The notes below the pieces were generated by a model. That model was not told the DNA's origin. It did no database searches and saw only the letters and a list, made by a program, of their open reading frames with translations. From Ottelia alismoides (Eukaryota; Streptophyta; Magnoliopsida; Alismatales; Hydrocharitaceae), in contig JAZKJV010002623.1 of the NCBI GenBank assembly GCA_037367405.1, positions 310,001 to 374,000 of the forward strand: 64,000 nt of DNA. Reading direction: 5' to 3'. Shown here piece after piece: positions 62,081 to 64,000 of the stretch; the first letter of the stretch is position 1; every line of letters begins with the position of its first letter. A program made the translations under genes and the position numbers.

Positions 62081-62520
62081 TGAGGCTTGGCCTCCTTTCT
62101 CATTTAATTCAACTCCAAGCCATCTAGTCTATTCCAAGAGAAGAGGAGTCTCTTCTCCCTCTTGTCTGTCCACCCTCCTCTCTTCGTCCACCCTTGTGGC
62201 GGTCTTCCCTAGCCTTTTCCCTCTCTCCATTTGCCTATTGCGAGAGAAATCGGCTCCTCTTCGATGCTTGGTACTCATGAAGAAGGGATCAATTTGTGAT
62301 ATGAAATTAGGAGTGTGGTGATCTCTAAGGATCATCCCCAACATGGACAACATGAGGAGAGAATCATCTCTCAAGTTCGTTGGAATCTCATTAGTCATCA
62401 TCGTGCCCGCAAGTAGAAGCAGTATCATACTTAAATCAGCTTGTCTCCTAAGATAATCACATTCATGCTTCAAAGCTACGACTCCCGTACTCTTGTGTTT
62501 AGTTTCCACGCTCATGTGAT

Positions 62521-62676
62521 TTCGCTCTAGTTTTTTTGATATGTGATTGCTATGCGGTTCATAAGATGAGCCTTTATCTTTTGAATATGATTCGATATTC
62601 GCTTTAGTTTTTTTGACATGTGATTGCTATGCGGTTCATAAGATGAGCCTTTGTCTTTTGAATATAATTCGATATT
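62521..62676. repeat. 77-bp tandem duplication
   Basis: Two adjacent copies start TTCGCT(C/T)TAGTTTTTTTGA and end near TTCGATATT, with about 4 differences. Confidence 0.88.
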
Positions 62677-62779
62677 TCTATGTTTCCATAATGTGTGATG
62701 CTAATAACCTCCTTCAACCATGATGGTACTCACATACTTCAGGACAACCCAAAAGGAGTTCTTTTAAATCACAAAGTTC

Positions 62780-63240
62780 ACACTTGGTATTGCTGCATAC
62801 TGCGATGCTGATTACGCTTGGTGCATGGTCAGTTGGAAGGCTACCTAACGATCAGTCTAATCACATGGAGAAGAAACAAGCTGTGATATCTTACTTTAAT
62901 GGACAAACACAATATGATAACCCAAGCTGCAACGGAGATGCAGTGGATCCATGCAGTTTTTACAGATCTTTCACATATATTTTCAGTCTTGACAGAGTGA
63001 TGTAGCTAAGGTACAACAACAGGACAACTATGCATATTTCACGCACTTATATGTTTCATGAGCGCATCAATCATGTGGATGTAGGTTGTCACTTCACTAG
63101 AGAGCGCTCTCAGAGATGTTGACTCCAGATATTTCGTTTGTTGATTAGACAACAAACATATTCCCCAAGGCACTCAAAGAGCTCTATTTGAGTGTTGCTG
63201 TGACAAGAGGATCATGAAAATATCTATGCTCTAGATTGAT
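62780..63240 (+). pseudogene. Copia RNase H fragment
   Basis: Three blocks in different phases match the end of Copia pol: AAYCDADYAW (62,792, catalytic Asp present) with EKKQAVIS after it, then MHISRTYMFHERINHVDVGCHFTRE (63,030-63,105 approx.), then DISFVD, stop, TTNIFPKALK (near 63,135-63,170). This is the standard order at the C-terminus. No intact frame remains. Confidence 0.75.
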
Positions 63241-63509
63241 GAATGTTAAGGTGTAAGCATTTGGGTCAGGGTTTGAGTAGCCACCTCTTTTGATTACTTG
63301 TGTATTTTGCTTTTGTTTGCGTTAACAATAACTCTAGCCTCTCTCTATATAATAAAACCTAAGGCATACTAGCCAATATATCGAGTATTACATTTCACCG
63401 TTATCGCTGATAGGAAGATCATTGTTAGTTTGGTTGATTTCTTTAAAGAATATTTTTTAACACGGCAAGCAGTTTATGATTAACATCCATGCTCTAATTT
63501 GAGACGGGC

Positions 63510-63543
63510 TTGTGTGTGTGTGTGGGTGTGGGGGGGGGGGGGT
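63510..63543. repeat. (TG)n and poly-G run
   Basis: About nine TG units interrupted once, then about 13 G in a row. It lies about 240 bp upstream of the PWWP start codon. Confidence 0.9.
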
Positions 63544-63783
63544 GCCCATTATATTTTCATTCATTTGTTTTGTCTTAATCTTTCCATTGGGATTTTCTCA
63601 GACTTTCCTTTATGAGCATCTACGGGGTGGAGTATGCTTAATAAAACTATTTCTTTTTCTGCTTAATTTTCTGTTACTGGATGATCGGAATCTACATTTT
63701 AGTTCAAGCTTTGAGCACCTTGATTTGACAATTACTTGTGTTTGATTATTGATTTGTCTTTGTCTGTTTCTATCTTATCTAGA

Positions 63784-63864
63784 ATGGCTGGAGAGCAACA
63801 GGATTACACTTGGGGAGATTACACGTGGGTTAAGATCAGTAAGCACTCATGGTGGCCAGCTCAG
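63784..63864 (+). CDS. PWWP-domain protein, first coding exon (gene continues past the window)
   Basis: PWWP domains bind methylated histone tails and DNA in the nucleus. The exon encodes 27 residues, MAGEQQDYTWGDYTWVKISK then HSWWPAQ. The spacing GD.TWVK....SWWPAQ is the opening strand of a PWWP domain, with S-W-W-P as its signature. The ATG follows a good acceptor (TTATCTAG|A at 63,782), which suggests a 5' UTR intron upstream. The exon ends CAG|GTAGTT at 63,864, a phase-0 donor. Reading on without splicing gives VVFFAQLCFSAF, unlike the family, so I place the intron there. The rest of the domain should lie beyond 64,000. The chosen ATG is the first in frame after the acceptor. Upstream exon and promoter are not certain. 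Confidence 0.75.
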
Positions 63865-64000
63865 GTAGTTTTTTTTGCTCAACTGTGTTTTTCAGCGTTC
63901 AAGCTTTCTTCCATTGGATTAAAGTATGTCAATATAAGAGACCTTCTACTTGAGTATCGATCTATCTCCTTGAATTAAGTAATGTCATTCTTACACAATG
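63865..64000 (+). other. Start of intron 2 of the PWWP gene
   Basis: GTAGTTTTTTTTG opens a T-rich stretch with no further family motif up to the window edge, as expected for a plant intron. Confidence 0.6.

Larger units (their letters stand above)
60100..62520 (+). mobile_element. LTR-like sequence (Copia type), split by a LINE
   Basis: AT-rich repeats (AATATGATTCACAT-type and ATAATTC-type words) lead to a TATA box at 62,071 and a CT-rich leader, the usual layout of a Copia LTR on the plus strand. The LINE at 60,588-61,789 is a clean insertion in it. The left part resembles 14,240-14,900. The ends were not fixed. The minus-strand frame at 62,129-62,515 lies antisense to the leader and has no motif. 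Confidence 0.45.

Noticed and set aside
62129..62515. 128-codon minus-strand frame
   Set aside because: It lies antisense to an LTR leader, has no motif, and its composition follows the CT-rich leader.

Overview
This is a stretch of a large, repeat-rich plant nuclear genome (an angiosperm; a monocot seems possible but the sequence does not prove it). The signs are plant-type LTR retrotransposons with tRNA-type primer sites, an RTE-type LINE with a TTG tail, a Mutator-like element with long terminal inverted repeats, AT-rich spacers, microsatellites, and one host gene start with plant-style splice sites. No bacterial, organellar or CRISPR features are present. Almost everything left of 63.7 kb is mobile DNA in some state of decay.

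Layout. 1-0.84 kb: part of a Copia-type LTR with a cluster of TGATCGATCA palindromes upstream of a TATA box. 1.05-2.5 kb: a small non-autonomous LTR element. 3,404-14,234: a complete but dead Ty3/gypsy chromovirus (Tekay-like) with 2.8-2.9 kb LTRs, a perfect 5-bp target duplication (GATGT), an initiator-Met primer site, broken gag and pol frames, and an 80-bp GT-AG intron-like segment between the integrase core and the chromodomain. 15.1-21.5 kb: a coding-free, minus-strand relative of the next element. 22,056-44,537: a minus-strand Athila-lineage element with gag, protease, RT, RNase H and integrase remnants. Nested in it are a plus-strand solo LTR (34,378-38,390, duplication GGATG) and a 550-bp foreign segment with a 7-bp duplication. 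44,538-48,175: the 3' part of a second Athila copy joined head-to-tail to the first, so three LTR-internal modules share one middle LTR. 48.2-57.4 kb: spacer with diverged repeats, a 245-bp gypsy RT scrap, a Pack-MULE-like element (53,427-54,856) and Copia scraps. 57.4-61.8 kb: three RTE LINE fragments, one with a perfect 17-bp duplication. 60.1-62.5 kb: LTR-like sequence. 62.8-63.2 kb: a Copia RNase H scrap. 63,784 to the end: first coding exon of a PWWP-domain gene, the only convincing host gene.

How it fits together. The nesting gives a relative order: the Athila elements came first, then the solo LTR and the 550-bp insert landed inside them; the Tekay-like element, whose LTRs are far more alike, is younger. 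Premature stops in the Tekay-like coding region are each one C-to-T or G-to-A change from a sense codon, as expected for methylated, silenced DNA. The most unusual recurring structure is an array of short hairpins, each beside a polypurine-tract-like G run on the minus strand, found in all three Athila-group elements well upstream of the true polypurine tract. All identifications come from reading the sequence; no database search was run.
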